24,004 nucleotides of DNA from an uncultured Lachnospiraceae bacterium (GCA_959022495.1 CAUEYX010000044.1:1-24004), one strand, 5' to 3'; positions 7,733-15,303 are shown, counted from the first letter of the stretch. The notes: generated by a model not told the origin, from the sequence alone. A program made the numbers and translations.

Positions 7733-8000
7733 CGAATGTACCATCCGTGTTACCACCTAAATTCAGAGGGAAACCTCTGCACTCTGCCGATACGGGACCA
7801 CTTCCGGCGGCGGGCTGTCCGCCCTCCTATACCTTCATTATATCCGATATCGTCTCCCAGTAACGCGGGAATCACGTTGAAGCCTACTTGACATTCTGTC
7901 GTTCAGTCCACTGCTCGAAGGCTACCTTCCATAACTTCCTCACGGAGATTCACACCAGCCATCCCCTCTCTTTGCATTAGAAATTATGTACTCCTCCTTG
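7701..8000 (-). promoter_or_regulatory. T-box leader of ilvBN (valine-type favoured)
   Basis: Read leftward, the leader has the Stem I segments AAAGAGAGGGG and GGCTGGTGTGAATCTCC (the AG-bulge and distal-loop signature). The Stem III region AGTAGGCTTCAACG follows, then the T-box AGGTGGTAACACGG (complement of 7745-7758) and a terminator. The specifier loop reads AGTA on its 5' side and GAAGGTAG before CCTTCGAGC on its 3' side. Standard register would give GGT (Gly); shifted by one it gives GTA (Val). The antiterminator UGGU would pair with a tRNA ending ACCA. Bacterial Val, Leu and Ile tRNAs have discriminator A, whereas tRNA-Gly in this window has U. Valine is therefore favoured. Uncharged tRNA would promote read-through into ilvBN. 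Confidence 0.93.
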
Positions 8001-8043
8001 TCAATGCATTTGATCTATGGTCTTAAAACTAAAATTTAAATAC

Positions 8044-8072
8044 ATTATAGTGTGTATAATTATCATTGTCAA
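8044..8072 (-). promoter_or_regulatory. Promoter of the T-box/ilvBN transcript
   Basis: On the minus strand a perfect -35 TTGACA (complement of 8067-8072) and perfect -10 TATAAT (complement of 8044-8049) are 17 bp apart. It is the strongest promoter seen in the window, consistent with control mainly by the leader RNA. Confidence 0.88.
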
Positions 8073-8094
8073 TCTCATTTTCTTGATCTTTTTT

Positions 8095-8134
8095 AAAGGG
8101 GCCTGACCCCTTCCGGAAGGGGTCAGGCCCCTTT
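8095..8134. repeat. GC-rich palindromic repeat, copy 2
   Basis: A perfect 40-bp palindrome: AAAGGGGCCTGACCCCTTCC (8095-8114) and its exact reverse complement (8115-8134). It lies 42 bp after the stop of the 169-aa gene and just upstream of the ilvBN promoter. T runs next to the stem are short (three), so termination would be weak. Related copies are at 1-33 and 12864-12905. Confidence 0.93.
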
Positions 8135-8176
8135 CGCCAATATTTTCAGAATATTTCATCTATTTGCAGCTTTCCG

Positions 8177-8686
8177 TCAGTATTCAAATCCTTCTGGCAC
8201 TTTGGAATCTCCACTTCCCAGACTCTGGCCATCCTCAGAGTATCCCCAAAAAGTATCCGCATAAACGTCACCATCTATCACCAGGTAACCGTTATACTCC
8301 ACCGTATGCCGCGTGCCGTCCTTCATCGTGATATACAGCGTCCTAGACATTCCTGCCAGCGCCTCCGGGGCCGCAATGTATCTCCCTGTGCTCTTATTGA
8401 CCAGTGTGACAGCATCCGCGAACTCTTCTTCCTGAAATGTACGGCAGCGCTCATCCTCAGCGGAAGGCGTCACGATAAGGTGGATATCTTCTATCTCAGA
8501 CGTCTTAAGAGATCGGGCCCACTGCATGGTATCCCGGCTGGATGGGATTTTCCAATAAAGAATGGTCCCCACAAGGGCAAAGACAATGAGGAACAGAATC
8601 AGGACCAGCACTCCTCCCACCCTGCTCCGCCTTCTTTTCATAAACGCCCGCTTCACGCCGCTGTTCCTTTCATGCCCCTTTGCCAT
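8177..8686 (-). CDS. Hypothetical single-pass membrane protein
   Basis: 169 aa with no family recognised. A basic N-terminus (KRRRSR, 18-23) precedes one hydrophobic helix (about 23-45), predicting a cytoplasmic start and a roughly 120-residue extracellular domain. That domain holds TLYITMKDGTRHTVEYNGYLVIDGDVY, a beta-rich pattern. The ribosome site AAAGGAGGAGG just before ATG 8686 is strong. It lies 115 bp after znuB on the same strand. That gap holds a small GCATTTT/AAAATGC hairpin and a TATAAT, so it may be transcribed separately. No link to zinc can be shown. Confidence 0.75.
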   Translation of the reverse strand: MAKGHERNSGVKRAFMKRRRSRVGGVLVLILFLIVFALVGTILYWKIPSSRDTMQWARSLKTSEIEDIHLIVTPSAEDERCRTFQEEEFADAVTLVNKSTGRYIAAPEALAGMSRTLYITMKDGTRHTVEYNGYLVIDGDVYADTFWGYSEDGQSLGSGDSKVPEGFEY

Positions 8687-8801
8687 GACGCCTCCTCCTT
8701 TCCTCTGGAATGCCTTTCCTTGTCCTTCTATGTTCTTCTATTATATAAGAGACGACAAGTTTCGATTTTGCTGCATGCATTTTGAAAATGCCGTGCCCAC
8801 T

Positions 8802-9629
8802 CTACCTTTTCCTCTTGTTTCGAACGATTCCGGCAAGGGAATACAGAAGGAGGGCCGCCATATTTGCCATGACAACACTGGCCCCGGCCGGGGCAGCCCA
8901 CACGTAAGACACCGTAATGCCGATGAGCAGGCACACGACAGAAATGATGGCAGAGTGAATGATAACGCTGCGAAATGTCCTGCATACGCGCATGGATGTG
9001 AGCGCCGGAAAGATGATCAGGCTTGAGATCAGGAGCGCTCCCATCATCCGCATTCCAAGCACAATCGTAACCGCCGTAAGGATAGCGATCAGTGTATTAT
9101 AAAGATCTGTCCTCACCCCGGTTGCCCGGGCGAACGTCTCATCAAATGTAACCGCGAAGATCTTATGATAAAAAACAACATACAGGAACAAAACCACTGC
9201 ACCAAGGATGATACTCAATATCATATCCTCCGAGCTCATGGCAAGAATACTTCCAAACATATAATTGTACACATCCGTGTTCATTCCCGTGGTCATGGAA
9301 ATCACCATCACACCCACCGCGAGAGAGCTGGTGGAAATCAGGGCAATGGCGGCGTCTCCTTTGATCCGGCTGTTCCCCCGGATACGCAGAAGCAGCACCG
9401 CGGCAGCCATCACCACGGGGATCGCCACGCCAAGGGGCGCCACATTCATCGCGGCAGCGATGGCAAGGGCTCCGAACCCTACATGGGAGAGCCCGTCACC
9501 AATCATGGAATACCGCTTCAGGACAAGACTTACCCCCAGGAGGGACGAACACAATGCCACAATGGAACCCACGGTAAACGCGCGCACCATAAACGGGTAA
9601 GAGAACATTTCCAGCACATTTTCAAACAT
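8802..9629 (-). CDS. znuB: Zinc/manganese-type metal ABC transporter permease
   Basis: 275 aa, a polytopic ABC-3 family permease (about eight helices) with GDGLSHVGFGALAIA near residues 45-60, conserved in ZnuB/AdcB/MntB. It forms the membrane channel for metal delivered by the binding protein ZnuA, powered by ZnuC. The open frame extends to 9782, but ATG 9629 has GGAGG 8 nt upstream and starts the family-conserved MFSYPFM region. ATGTTTGA joins the start to the znuC stop (8-nt overlap), indicating translational coupling. Zinc is the likely substrate because of the His-rich binding protein; manganese or iron cannot be excluded. Confidence 0.92.
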   Translation of the reverse strand: MFENVLEMFSYPFMVRAFTVGSIVALCSSLLGVSLVLKRYSMIGDGLSHVGFGALAIAAAMNVAPLGVAIPVVMAAAVLLLRIRGNSRIKGDAAIALISTSSLAVGVMVISMTTGMNTDVYNYMFGSILAMSSEDMILSIILGAVVLFLYVVFYHKIFAVTFDETFARATGVRTDLYNTLIAILTAVTIVLGMRMMGALLISSLIIFPALTSMRVCRTFRSVIIHSAIISVVCLLIGITVSYVWAAPAGASVVMANMAALLLYSLAGIVRNKRKR

Positions 9630-10356
9630 TGCCCGCACCTCCGTCCATCTCTTTTTCCGCGCTTTCCAAAAAATCTCTCCCCACACGGCTCTTCCGGTAT
9701 TCCAAAGCGGTCCCGAAAAAGAGCATCTTCTCCTGCAGATGCAGGATATGGCTGGCGTCCTCCACCGCGCTTTCAATATCATGGGAGACCATCACCACCG
9801 CGATCCCGGACTCCCGGTTGACGCGCCGTATGAGCTGATAAAATTCCGCTGTCACAATGGGATCAAGACCGGTCACCGGCTCGTCCAGAAGCAGCATCGT
9901 CTTAGTGGCGCACAGAGCGCGCGCCAGAAGAGCTCTCTGCTTCTGCCCGCCTGACAAATCACGGAAACACTGTTTTGCCAGTTCCTTTATGCCGAGAAGC
10001 TCCATTTTCTGTTCAGCCGCCGCTTTATCCGCGCCGGAATAGAACGGTTTCAGCCCTCGGCTGTTAAGCCTGCCCGAGAGGACCACTTCGTACACACTCG
10101 CAGGGAAATCCTTCTGCACATCCGTCTGCTGGGGAAGATAACCGATCTCATTTTTCTTCAGGCCGTCCCCATAAACAATATGGCCGCTTTCCACATTTTT
10201 CAGACCGAGAAGACTCTTTACAAGAGTGCTTTTCCCTGATCCATTTTCTCCCACAATGCAGAGGTAATCCCCCGCGTTGATTGAAAAGTTCAGGTCTCGC
10301 ACCACTGTCTGTCCCTCATATCCGATGGAAACATTCTCACACCTGATCAATGCCAT
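9622..10356 (-). CDS. znuC: Metal ABC transporter ATP-binding protein
   Basis: 244 aa. Walker A GENGSGKST (36-44), Q-loop in LPQQTDV (74-80), signature LSGGQ (134-138), Walker B LLLDE (155-159) and switch His (H192 in SHD) are all intact, so it should be an active ATPase. It energises ZnuB. The start overlaps the znuA stop by 10 nt (ATGGCATTGA), and the ribosome site AAGGAGG lies within the end of znuA. This is a tightly coupled znuA-znuC-znuB order. Confidence 0.95.
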   Translation of the reverse strand: MALIRCENVSIGYEGQTVVRDLNFSINAGDYLCIVGENGSGKSTLVKSLLGLKNVESGHIVYGDGLKKNEIGYLPQQTDVQKDFPASVYEVVLSGRLNSRGLKPFYSGADKAAAEQKMELLGIKELAKQCFRDLSGGQKQRALLARALCATKTMLLLDEPVTGLDPIVTAEFYQLIRRVNRESGIAVVMVSHDIESAVEDASHILHLQEKMLFFGTALEYRKSRVGRDFLESAEKEMDGGAGNV

Positions 10357-11420
10357 CCGTTTAAAACCTCCTTCAGAGTCCTCACGTTTTTCTGCATCAT
10401 ACTTAAATAAGTTTCCCCGTTCTCAAAGTCTTCCGCGGACAGATTATGACAGCTGTAAAATATCTTTACCTCTGTTCCTGTGGCCTCTGCAATGGCATCC
10501 GCAATATCATCATTGCTCAGTTCCATTTTCAATACCGCGGGGACATTCTCTTCTTTTACCTTATCAATGAGAAATGCCATCGTCGCGGCGCTGGGCTCTG
10601 TATCTCCGGCGCAGCCGGGAAACGCCGCATAATAATCCAGACCGTACTCGTCCGCAAAATACCGGAACGGAAAGCGGTCGCCAAAGATCAGAAGCTTTCT
10701 CTCCGCGCCCTTCACAACATCCCGGAATTCCTCATCCAGCTCTGACAACTTCTCCTTGTATGCCTCCGCGTTTTCCTCATAGACTGCCTGCCCAGACGGA
10801 TCAGCCGCAGTCAGCGCCTTACCGATCTCCTCCACAATCTGCTCCGCGTTGGCCGGGGAAGTCCACACATGCTCATCAATCTCGTGGACAGAATGCGTTT
10901 CCTCATCTTCTTCCTGTCCATCATGGCTGTGTCCCGGTGATTCTTTCATCCCTTCCACATGCTCTTCCTCCACTGTGTCCACACAGTCAATGAGTTTGAG
11001 CACCCGCCTGCCGCTGTCCGGCATCGAGCTTAAGATCTCTTCCACCCAGACATCATTTTCTCCGCCTGTGTAAATGAACAAGTCACTCTCCTGAATGGCA
11101 ATCATATCCTGGGGCGTAGGCTCGTAAGAGTGGCTCTCCTCCCCGGGTTTTAACAGCATCCGCAGCTCCACGTTATCACCGGCTATTTCCCGGACAAAAT
11201 CATAGGGCGGGAAGATCGTTGTCACGACATGTACCTTCTCTGAATCCCGGCCATTCTTTTCTTCTTCCCGCACATTTCCCTCCCGGGTGCCCTGCCCGGC
11301 GCCCTCCTGCCCTATGCCGCATCCCGGCAGAAAGAATCCTGCCGCTGACAATAAAATGAAAAGGCTTATAACGGATATAAGCCAGCTTAATGGCAGAGCC
11401 GGCTTAGTGGATTTCTTCAT
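10347..11420 (-). CDS. znuA: Zinc ABC transporter substrate-binding lipoprotein
   Basis: 357 aa from ATG 11420; ATG 11438, which overlaps folA, is also possible. The N-terminal hydrophobic segment ends in a lipobox LPGC (Cys about 34), so it is membrane-anchored outside the cell. The cluster A-I fold has HSYEPTPQD and DEHVWTSP as metal-binding His regions. Between them is an acidic, His-rich loop (EHVEGMKESPGHSHDGQ and onward) typical of zinc-binding ZnuA/AdcA. The position that usually carries the third His instead reads FGDRFPFRYF, so metal coordination there may use Asp or differ. It follows folA with a 4-nt gap and overlaps znuC. Confidence 0.92.
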   Translation of the reverse strand: MKKSTKPALPLSWLISVISLFILLSAAGFFLPGCGIGQEGAGQGTREGNVREEEKNGRDSEKVHVVTTIFPPYDFVREIAGDNVELRMLLKPGEESHSYEPTPQDMIAIQESDLFIYTGGENDVWVEEILSSMPDSGRRVLKLIDCVDTVEEEHVEGMKESPGHSHDGQEEDEETHSVHEIDEHVWTSPANAEQIVEEIGKALTAADPSGQAVYEENAEAYKEKLSELDEEFRDVVKGAERKLLIFGDRFPFRYFADEYGLDYYAAFPGCAGDTEPSAATMAFLIDKVKEENVPAVLKMELSNDDIADAIAEATGTEVKIFYSCHNLSAEDFENGETYLSMMQKNVRTLKEVLNGWH

Positions 11421-11424
11421 CTGT

Positions 11425-11913
11425 TTACTTTCTTTCATATTTTGTAAAACGGAATTCCAGATCAAAACAGGTCTGCTCCTCTCCTTCTTCCGTCATCTCC
11501 CATTCTTCCATCTCATCCAGGTTGGGGAAAAAGGTATCTGCCTCAAATGCACGGTCAATCTTCGTGACATAGACGGTATCGCAGAAGGGGAGCATCATGC
11601 GGTAAATACTCCCGCCTCCGATCACATACACATGATCCGTATCATATTTCTTAATCTCTTCCAGCAGCTCATCCTGCGTATGCACAATCACAGCATCTTT
11701 CACCTGATAGTCACGGTTTCCCGTCAGGACAACATTCGTTCGGTTCTTAAGAGGAAGTCCGTTCGGGAAACTTTCCAGTGTCTTTCGTCCCATAACTACA
11801 ACGTTTCCTGTCGTCTTTTCCCGGAAAAACTTCATATCAGATGGAATGCTCACAAGCAGTTTATTATTACAGCCGATTCCCCAATTTTTGTCTGCCGATA
11901 GTATTGCTTTCAT
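11425..11913 (-). CDS. folA: Dihydrofolate reductase
   Basis: 162 aa, normal length. It reduces dihydrofolate to tetrahydrofolate with NADPH, regenerating the cofactor oxidised by thymidylate synthase. The catalytic acid is D26 in IPSDMKFF. VVVMGRKTLESFP (NADPH region) and VYVIGGGSIYRMMLP are intact. AGGAAGAGG precedes the ATG. It follows thyA by 72 nt and precedes znuA by 4 nt, implying a thyA-folA-znuACB transcript. Confidence 0.96.
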   Translation of the reverse strand: MKAILSADKNWGIGCNNKLLVSIPSDMKFFREKTTGNVVVMGRKTLESFPNGLPLKNRTNVVLTGNRDYQVKDAVIVHTQDELLEEIKKYDTDHVYVIGGGSIYRMMLPFCDTVYVTKIDRAFEADTFFPNLDEMEEWEMTEEGEEQTCFDLEFRFTKYERK

Positions 11914-11985
11914 AAGGCCTCTTCCTTTCTTCCCAATCTCTCACTGTTGTTTCCGCCTTTTTCAGAAACCTGCATAAAAGGCTTT

Positions 11986-12834
11986 TTACACCGCGACCGG
12001 AATGTTCTTGATCTGTGGATGTGTCTCGTAATGATCCAGCCGCACGTCATCCGGCGTAAAGTCATAAAAATCTGTTATCTCCGGATTCAGCCAAAACTCA
12101 GGAGCCGGAAGCGGCTCTCTTGAGATCAGCTCCTCCACCATCGGCACATGCCTGTCATAGATATGCGCATCCGCAATCACATGGACAAATTCTCCTGCCT
12201 TCATCCCACACACCTGAGCCAGCATGTGAATAAGCACGGCATATTGGCACACGTTCCAGTTATTCGCGGTCAGCACGTCCTGCGATCTCTGGTTCAGAAT
12301 ACCGTTTAAAGTAAGAACATCACTGTTCTTCTCCTTCGTCACATTAAAGGTCATACTGTATGCGCACGGATACAAATTCATCTCATGCAGGTCCTGATGC
12401 ACATAAATATTCGTCATAATCCGGCGGCTGTACGGATTGTTCTTCAGATCATAGATTACCCGGTCTGTCTGGTCCATCAATCCTTCTTTATATTGATGCT
12501 TCACACCCATCTGGTAACCATATGCCTTCCCGATGGAACCCGTCTCGTCCGCCCAGCTGTCCCAGATGTGACTCTTTAATTCATGCACATTATTTGACTT
12601 TTTCTGCCAGATCCACAGCAGCTCATCCACGCAGCTCTTGATCGCGGTCCGCCTCAGCGTCAGCGCCGGAAATTCCTTTCTCAGATCATATCGGTTGACC
12701 ACGCCGAATTTCTTAATCGTGTAGGCCGACGTGCCGTCTTCCCACACCGGACGCACTTTCTCGCCTTCCGTGCTCGTCCCATTCTCGATAATATCCTTGC
12801 ACATATCAATAAATATCTTGTCCGCACAGCTCAT
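11986..12834 (-). CDS. thyA: Thymidylate synthase (ThyA type, divergent)
   Basis: 282 aa. It methylates dUMP to dTMP with methylene-tetrahydrofolate, yielding the dihydrofolate used by folA next door. The nucleophile is C157 in LYPCAYSM, and QRSQD (182-186) is the dUMP phosphate site. Two usual features differ: the residue after the catalytic Cys is Ala instead of His, and the canonical G-L/V-P-F-N stretch reads ANNWN (190-194). The C-terminal IPVAV matches the normal C-terminal closing tail. AAAGGAG precedes the ATG. A palindromic repeat (12864-12905) sits in the leader, 30 nt upstream, leaving little room for a promoter of its own. Confidence 0.93.
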   Translation of the reverse strand: MSCADKIFIDMCKDIIENGTSTEGEKVRPVWEDGTSAYTIKKFGVVNRYDLRKEFPALTLRRTAIKSCVDELLWIWQKKSNNVHELKSHIWDSWADETGSIGKAYGYQMGVKHQYKEGLMDQTDRVIYDLKNNPYSRRIMTNIYVHQDLHEMNLYPCAYSMTFNVTKEKNSDVLTLNGILNQRSQDVLTANNWNVCQYAVLIHMLAQVCGMKAGEFVHVIADAHIYDRHVPMVEELISREPLPAPEFWLNPEITDFYDFTPDDVRLDHYETHPQIKNIPVAV

Positions 12835-12863
12835 AATTTTCTCCTTTATCTGACAATTTTCCC

Positions 12864-12905
12864 AAAAGGGGTCAGACCCCTCCCGGGAGGGGTCTGACCC
12901 CTTTT
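12864..12905. repeat. GC-rich palindromic repeat, copy 3
   Basis: A perfect 42-bp palindrome from AAAAGGGG at 12864 to CCCCTTTT ending at 12905, centred on TCCCGGGA. Each arm contains GGGGTCAGACCCC or its complement GGGGTCTGACCCC, itself nearly palindromic, so the element can fold as one long hairpin or two small ones. It separates the marR stop (12927) from the thyA start (12834). Confidence 0.95.
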
Positions 12906-12926
12906 GCTCCCATTATCTGTTAATTC

Positions 12927-13361
12927 TCAAGGATCTGCTATATTGTACAGCAACTTTTCCAGATTTCTCCTCAGCGCATCTACTTCCCTCTTTGTCATGC
13001 CGCGGGTCAGCTCCCGGTCCAGCTTTCTTCGGTCCGACTCCATCCTCCTCTGGATATCGTATGCTTTTTCTGTAAGGTAAATATTCTTTTTCCGCTTGTC
13101 ATCTGCATTGGGCACGCACAGGATATATCCTTTCTCATCCAGGCGCTTCAAGATCCCTGTCACAGTTGGGTTTTTAAGATTCAGGTTCTTTTCCACATCT
13201 CTCTGACTCACCTGCTCTTTGCTTGTATGGAACAGATAGTCCAGCACCGCGCACTGTGATGACGTGATTCCCGTGTCTTTCAGACGTTCATTTAATTCTT
13301 TCTCAAATACATTATTGATCTGCTTGATCAGAAAGCCTATTGGCCTGCCGCGCCGCTCCAT
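12927..13361 (-). CDS. MarR-family transcriptional regulator
   Basis: A 144-aa winged-helix regulator. SSQCAVLDYLF (about 34-44), the recognition segment VEKNLNLKNPTVTGILKRLDEKGYI (about 56-80) and the wing ADDKRKKNIYLTEKA are the MarR signature. AAGGAGATAAGG precedes ATG 13361. It lies upstream of thyA-folA-znuACB on the same strand, separated only by the palindromic repeat. It might regulate itself or this transcript. It differs from AdcR by lacking an obvious His-rich zinc site, so zinc sensing is not supported. Confidence 0.92.
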   Translation of the reverse strand: MERRGRPIGFLIKQINNVFEKELNERLKDTGITSSQCAVLDYLFHTSKEQVSQRDVEKNLNLKNPTVTGILKRLDEKGYILCVPNADDKRKKNIYLTEKAYDIQRRMESDRRKLDRELTRGMTKREVDALRRNLEKLLYNIADP

Positions 13362-13568
13362 CCTTATCTCCTTGTATCTTTCCCTGCTTCACAACCACCG
13401 GACACACTGCCGGTCTCAAACCGCATATTGATTTCTGGTCAGTCCTCAGTATAGCATAGAACGCTTTCACAAGAAACCCCTGTAAATGCTCATTATTCCC
13501 AAAAATGACTGCCCACAGCCATCCATTCTCAGCACCGGACAGATTCGGGACTTTCATCTGTAAGAAAC

Positions 13569-13586
13569 GTGCGCCGCCAGGCGCAC
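13569..13586. other. Short GC hairpin after the tRNA terminator
   Basis: GTGCGCC and GGCGCAC pair around a four-base loop. It lies just beyond the tRNA terminator with no T run. Its role is unknown; it may be a backup structure. The remaining stretch 13362-13568 shows no gene; it must contain the marR promoter, for which only a weak TATACT (complement of 13448-13453) is visible. Confidence 0.5.
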
Positions 13587-13590
13587 TACG

Positions 13591-13628
13591 AAAAAGCACC
13601 TGCATCTCTGCTGAGATATCAGGTGCTT
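13591..13628 (-). terminator. Terminator of tRNA-Gly
   Basis: On the minus strand AAGCACCTG (complement of 13620-13628) pairs with CAGGTGCTT, with an inner ATCTC/GAGAT stem, followed by a T run (complement of 13591-13595). It begins seven bases after the tRNA 3' end. Confidence 0.85.
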
Positions 13629-13634
13629 CTTTAG

Positions 13635-13707
13635 AGCGACAGACGGGGTTCGAACCCGCGACCCCGACCTTGGCAAGGTCGTACTCTACCAACTGAGCCA
13701 CTGTCGC
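13635..13707 (-). tRNA. tRNA-Gly(GCC)
   Basis: 73 nt. The acceptor stem GCGACAG pairs with CTGTCGC. The D-arm contains GGCTCAGTTGGTAGAGT, the anticodon arm has loop CTTGCCAAG giving GCC, and the T-arm has the intact loop GGTTCGAACCC. The discriminator base is T (U73), and CCA is not encoded. It is a single tRNA gene with its own promoter and terminator. Confidence 0.97.
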
Positions 13708-13740
13708 ATTTCTTGTGTTCCGCTGACCGGAACAATAAAT

Positions 13741-13769
13741 ACTATACTATAAGGTCCAAGAAATGTCAA
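13741..13769 (-). promoter_or_regulatory. Promoter of tRNA-Gly
   Basis: On the minus strand -35 TTGACA (complement of 13764-13769), 17-bp spacer and -10 TATAGT (complement of 13741-13746). The -10 lies 33 bp upstream of the mature 5' end. Confidence 0.8.
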
Positions 13770-13841
13770 CAGCTTTTTTAATTTTTTTAATTTCTCAGGC
13801 AAATTTTTCCAAAGTCCCTTCCCTTTACTTATTATAGGGAG

Positions 13842-15299
13842 TTAGAACAGCCCCTTCAATGCCGGATAAAATTTCTTAAATTTCTGGTACTTCTGCTCAT
13901 ATTTCTCAACGAGGCTTTCTTCCGGGGATTCTGCTGCCACAGTCTTCACCAGCCGCTCTGCCGCTTTTTCTACAGAATCAAAGAAGCCGCATCCGACTGC
14001 CGCCAGGATTGCCGCCCCATATCCGGGCCCTTCCTCGCTCTCAACTGTCTCTACCGTCATGTTCAGCACGCATGCAATGATTTTCCTCCAAAGCGGGCTT
14101 TTCGCTCCGCCACCGCAGATCTTCGTCCTCTTAGGACACACGCCGGTACGCCGCGCCGCCTCCAGAGAGTCCCGCAGGCCAAAGGCCACGCCTTCCAGTA
14201 CAGCCAGCGTCAAATCCTCCCGCGCAGTATCCATGCTCATACCGATAAATGCCGCCCGCGCGTCCGCGTCATTGTGGGGGGAACGCTCTCCCATCAGATA
14301 CGGCAGGAAGAACACGCTGTTCTCTCCCAGCCCAGCTGCCGCCGCCTGTTCTGCCGCGTAATCCTCTGTCTTGAGAATTTCTTCCATCCACCACTTATTG
14401 CAGGATGCGGCGCTGAGCATACATCCCATTAGGTGGTAATTCCCATCTGCATGGGCAAATGAATGAAGCGCGTTGTTCTCGGGAACGCCAAATCTGCGGC
14501 TGGAAATAAACAGAGTCCCCGAAGTCCCAAGGGAAAGATTACATTTTCCGTCTCCCACTGTGCCGGTCCCCACAGCGGCCGCCGCATTGTCTCCTGCTCC
14601 CGCAATGATCTTTACATCCCCCGGAAGCCCCAGTTCCCTGGCCGCTTCCGGCTTCAAAGTACCCACAGCCTCCCAGCTCTCATACAGCCTGGGAAGCTGT
14701 TCTTCCTTTATCCCGCAGATATCCAGCATCTCCCCGGACCAGCACTTATGCTCCACATCCAGCAGAAGCGTGCCCGAGGCGTCCGAATAATCCGTACAGA
14801 ACACGCCTGAAAGCCGATAAGCAAGATAATCTTTGGGAAGCATGATCTTACAGATCCTCGCGAAATTCTCAGGTTCATTCTCCTTCATCCAGAGGATTTT
14901 CGGGGCAGTAAAACCTGCAAACGCAATATTTCCAGTGCAATTAGAAAGTTTTTCCTTTCCGATGACACGATTGAGATATTCTGTCTCTTTTCCGGTACGC
15001 CCGTCATTCCAGAGAATGGCCGGACGGATAACCTCCTCCCGGTCATCCAGTACGACAAGACCGTGCATCTGTCCGCTGAGCCCAATCCCCTGTATCTGCG
15101 CTTTATCGCAGTCAGCCGTCAGTTCCCTGATCCCTTCCACGGTCCGCAGAAACCAGTCTTCCGGCTCCTGCTCAGACCATCCGGGATGAGGAAAATACAG
15201 CGGATATTCTTTTGACACAATCTTATGTATGGTCCCACACTCGTCCATCAACAGAAGTTTCACTGCAGATGTCCCCAGGTCCGCTCCGATAAACAGCAT
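13842..15299 (-). CDS. xylB: Xylulokinase (FGGY carbohydrate kinase)
   Basis: 485 aa. The FGGY family fold shows the phosphate-binding GADLGTSAVK (5-14, D7), the xylulokinase motif LSGQMHG (74-80) and catalytic base D237 in GAGDNAAAAVGTG. The C-terminal ATP-site ICGGGAKSPLW is intact. It phosphorylates D-xylulose to xylulose 5-phosphate for the pentose phosphate pathway. ATG 15299 follows the upstream isomerase stop by 4 nt, and the GGGGG serving as ribosome site lies in the isomerase's last codons, so translation is coupled. The longer open frame to 15458 overlaps the isomerase and is rejected. Its partner is not a classical XylA, so the kinase may act on another ketopentose. Confidence 0.9.
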   Translation of the reverse strand: MLFIGADLGTSAVKLLLMDECGTIHKIVSKEYPLYFPHPGWSEQEPEDWFLRTVEGIRELTADCDKAQIQGIGLSGQMHGLVVLDDREEVIRPAILWNDGRTGKETEYLNRVIGKEKLSNCTGNIAFAGFTAPKILWMKENEPENFARICKIMLPKDYLAYRLSGVFCTDYSDASGTLLLDVEHKCWSGEMLDICGIKEEQLPRLYESWEAVGTLKPEAARELGLPGDVKIIAGAGDNAAAAVGTGTVGDGKCNLSLGTSGTLFISSRRFGVPENNALHSFAHADGNYHLMGCMLSAASCNKWWMEEILKTEDYAAEQAAAAGLGENSVFFLPYLMGERSPHNDADARAAFIGMSMDTAREDLTLAVLEGVAFGLRDSLEAARRTGVCPKRTKICGGGAKSPLWRKIIACVLNMTVETVESEEGPGYGAAILAAVGCGFFDSVEKAAERLVKTVAAESPEESLVEKYEQKYQKFKKFYPALKGLF

Positions 15300-15303
15300 C
15301 ACA

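Noticed and set aside
7921..7950. Glycine (GGT) specifier in the ilvBN T-box
   Set aside because: The pathway does not use glycine, and the antiterminator UGGU does not match the U73 discriminator of the tRNA-Gly found at 13635-13707.
9165..9821. 218-codon plus-strand frame rich in His and Arg
   Set aside because: It is antisense to znuB/znuC with no ribosome site or domain; a shadow of the real genes.
1..12905. The three palindromic repeats as a CRISPR array or as ordinary terminators
   Set aside because: They are kilobases apart with no regular spacers, and flanking T runs are only three or four bases.
13312..13701. 129-codon minus-strand frame
   Set aside because: It covers the tRNA-Gly gene and part of marR, and its product reads the tRNA sequence.
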